NCBI RefSeq assembly: GCF_028768465.1
Contig: NZ_CP118225.1
Location: 3,825,001 to 3,889,000, forward strand
Source: Rhodopirellula sp. P2
Lineage (GTDB): Bacteria; Planctomycetota; Planctomycetia; Pirellulales; Pirellulaceae
Length of the DNA: 64,000 nt
Direction: 5' to 3'
The notes beneath the pieces are model-generated. The model ran no database searches, was not told the origin of the DNA, and worked only from the letters and a program-made list of their open reading frames with translations. This document shows positions 63,035 to 64,000 of the stretch, piece after piece (positions within the stretch are counted from its first letter, which is position 1; each line of letters opens with the position of its first letter). The position numbers and the translations under genes are program-made.

Positions 63035-64000
63035 TCATCGGTATTCCGGTTGGCTGACGATCACTCCATCCGCGATCTTCGTTGGTTCGGGACCGGGAAC
63101 GATTGCTCCCGGAGGAAGCAACTCACCCGCCCCAAAGCGATTGTTCGTAGGGCGTTGAGGTGCTCGTGCCATTTGCGGTGGGTAATACCCAGCCGGGTTG
63201 GGCATCGCTCGCGGTGGAGTGTTACGTGAGGCTTGCGGTGACGGCATCGTGGGGTCAACGATCTGGCCTTCTTGGTAGCCTTGGCTGGGGACACCGTTCA
63301 TCGGGGCGTGATAGATGGGCGGCTGATGCAGCATCGGGCCGGATTCAATCTGTCCACCGTGGAAGCCACCGGTGACTCCAGGTTGCAAGTTGGGGTTGTC
63401 GCAATCGTTGGCCTTCAGATTGGGCACTTCGATGTGACCCAAGGCATAGAACTCTTTGTCATCCGGCGAGTGTGTGTTCATGCCAGGACCGCCGCGAGGC
63501 ACTTCGTGAGGGTCCATCGCTTCCACCAATTCGGGCGTCACCATGATCAACAGTTCGATCTCGTTGCGACGCTCTTGCATTTGGCGGAACAGCGATCCGA
63601 CGTAGGGCAGACTTCCGAAGAACGGGGTTCGGCTGACGGTTGATTCGGTGCGGCTTTGCAGCAAACCCGCCAAGGCGAACGTTTGCCCTGCTTGCATCTC
63701 GACCGCGGTTTCGACGTACCGAGTCGTGAACGCAGTCACGTTGGTACCGTCGATCGTGATGGCACGTGAGGAGTCGGGCTCACTGACTTCGGGGCGAACC
63801 TCCAGACGAATGCGTCCGGGGCCGACGACGAAGGGCAAGAAGTCGATGCTTGTGCCGTAATCTTCGTAAGTGACTTGAACCTGGCCATTTTGACCGGGAA
63901 TGATCGTTGGGATTCGTCCCCCCACGGTGAACCGAGCGGGACGACCGTGTGTGGCAACGACAGTGGGTTCAGCCAGCAGCTTGACCATCCGTTGTTCCTC
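63035..64000 (-). CDS. cpaC: CpaC/RcpA-type secretin, C-terminal part
   Basis: The 5' end lies outside the window; the reading frame continues past 64000. About 321 residues are seen. The secretin core is clear: VKLLAEPTVVATHGRPARFT, VGGRIPTIIPGQNG, RIRLEVRPEVSEPDSSRAIT, AGQTFALAGLLQSRTEST, FFGSLPYVGSLFRQMQERRN and ELLIMVTPELVEAMDPHEVP. A long proline-rich tail (residues after ~170 of the visible part: GYQEGQIVDPTMPSPQASRN) follows and is unusual. It forms the outer-membrane channel for Flp pili, consistent with cpaE next on the strand. Confidence 0.9.
   Translation of the reverse strand, partial: EEQRMVKLLAEPTVVATHGRPARFTVGGRIPTIIPGQNGQVQVTYEDYGTSIDFLPFVVGPGRIRLEVRPEVSEPDSSRAITIDGTNVTAFTTRYVETAVEMQAGQTFALAGLLQSRTESTVSRTPFFGSLPYVGSLFRQMQERRNEIELLIMVTPELVEAMDPHEVPRGGPGMNTHSPDDKEFYALGHIEVPNLKANDCDNPNLQPGVTGGFHGGQIESGPMLHQPPIYHAPMNGVPSQGYQEGQIVDPTMPSPQASRNTPPRAMPNPAGYYPPQMARAPQRPTNNRFGAGELLPPGAIVPGPEPTKIADGVIVSQPEYR

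Overview
The window looks like a Rhodopirellula-type marine planctomycete chromosome. Marker families are secreted sulfatases, paired DUF1501 and PSCyt/PSD1 (DUF1549/DUF1553) proteins with Tat or Sec leaders, a PEP-CTERM protein, DUF1080-type secreted proteins, a fused sucrose-phosphate synthase/phosphatase, and many small palindromic repeats. I found no rRNA, tRNA, CRISPR array, transposase gene, integrase or phage gene.

Layout. 1-5.1 kb: end of a DUF1080 protein, a DUF1080-like secreted protein and two secreted sulfatases, closed by a 127-bp hairpin element that is itself split by a 327-bp MITE. 5.2-10.7 kb (minus): a PSCyt/PSD1/LamG protein and a DUF1501 protein, translationally coupled. 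11.1-18.7 kb: a glycosyltransferase-25 protein with a decayed P-loop-like C-terminal half, a secreted alpha/beta hydrolase, a DHDPS-family lyase plus FAD amino-acid dehydrogenase pair facing a PAS-AraC regulator (possibly hydroxyproline or D-amino-acid use), and a Tat-exported protein of unknown function. 18.85-20.1 kb: a ~198-bp tandem repeat array with a GxxExxY gene embedded in it. 20.1-23.6 kb: a metallophosphoesterase, DUF3565, a second and intact 127-bp element, and a GH5 glycosidase. 23.8-30.5 kb: a second DUF1501 / PSD1 / PSCyt-WD40 operon. 30.6-35.9 kb: a PEP-CTERM serine protease, hemolysin III, an esterase, a stand-alone FtsH-peptidase-like protein, a CxxC thioredoxin-like secreted protein, a 22-cysteine secreted protein and DUF952. 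35.9-40.1 kb: tag, and a divergent three-gene coiled-coil cluster (long helical protein; small tail-anchored DUF6384-like protein; second long helical protein) of unknown function. 40.6-50.9 kb: a doubled SurA-like PPIase and a sugar cluster consisting of an HAD phosphatase-trehalohydrolase (TreZ) fusion divergent from fructokinase, fused SPS-SPP and amylosucrase. 50.9-64 kb: mostly housekeeping genes (queA, ychF, carA, proS, lnt), with an OprP-like porin and the tail of a Tad/Flp pilus locus (cpaE, cpaC).

How the genes work together. The secreted sulfatases, esterases, GH5 and PSCyt/DUF1501 operons fit degradation of sulfated algal polysaccharides. The sugar cluster forms a sucrose cycle: SPS-SPP makes sucrose, amylosucrase splits it into glucan plus fructose, and fructokinase returns fructose to F6P. 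The fused HAD-TreZ protein suggests a link to trehalose or glycogen metabolism.

The most novel items are the 127-bp hairpin element whose first three bases supply the TAA stop codon of two unrelated genes, the MITE inserted in one copy with a 9-bp target duplication, the GxxExxY-containing tandem array, the HAD-TreZ fusion, and the uncharacterised coiled-coil/DUF6384-like cluster. All family names come from reading motifs; no database search was run.
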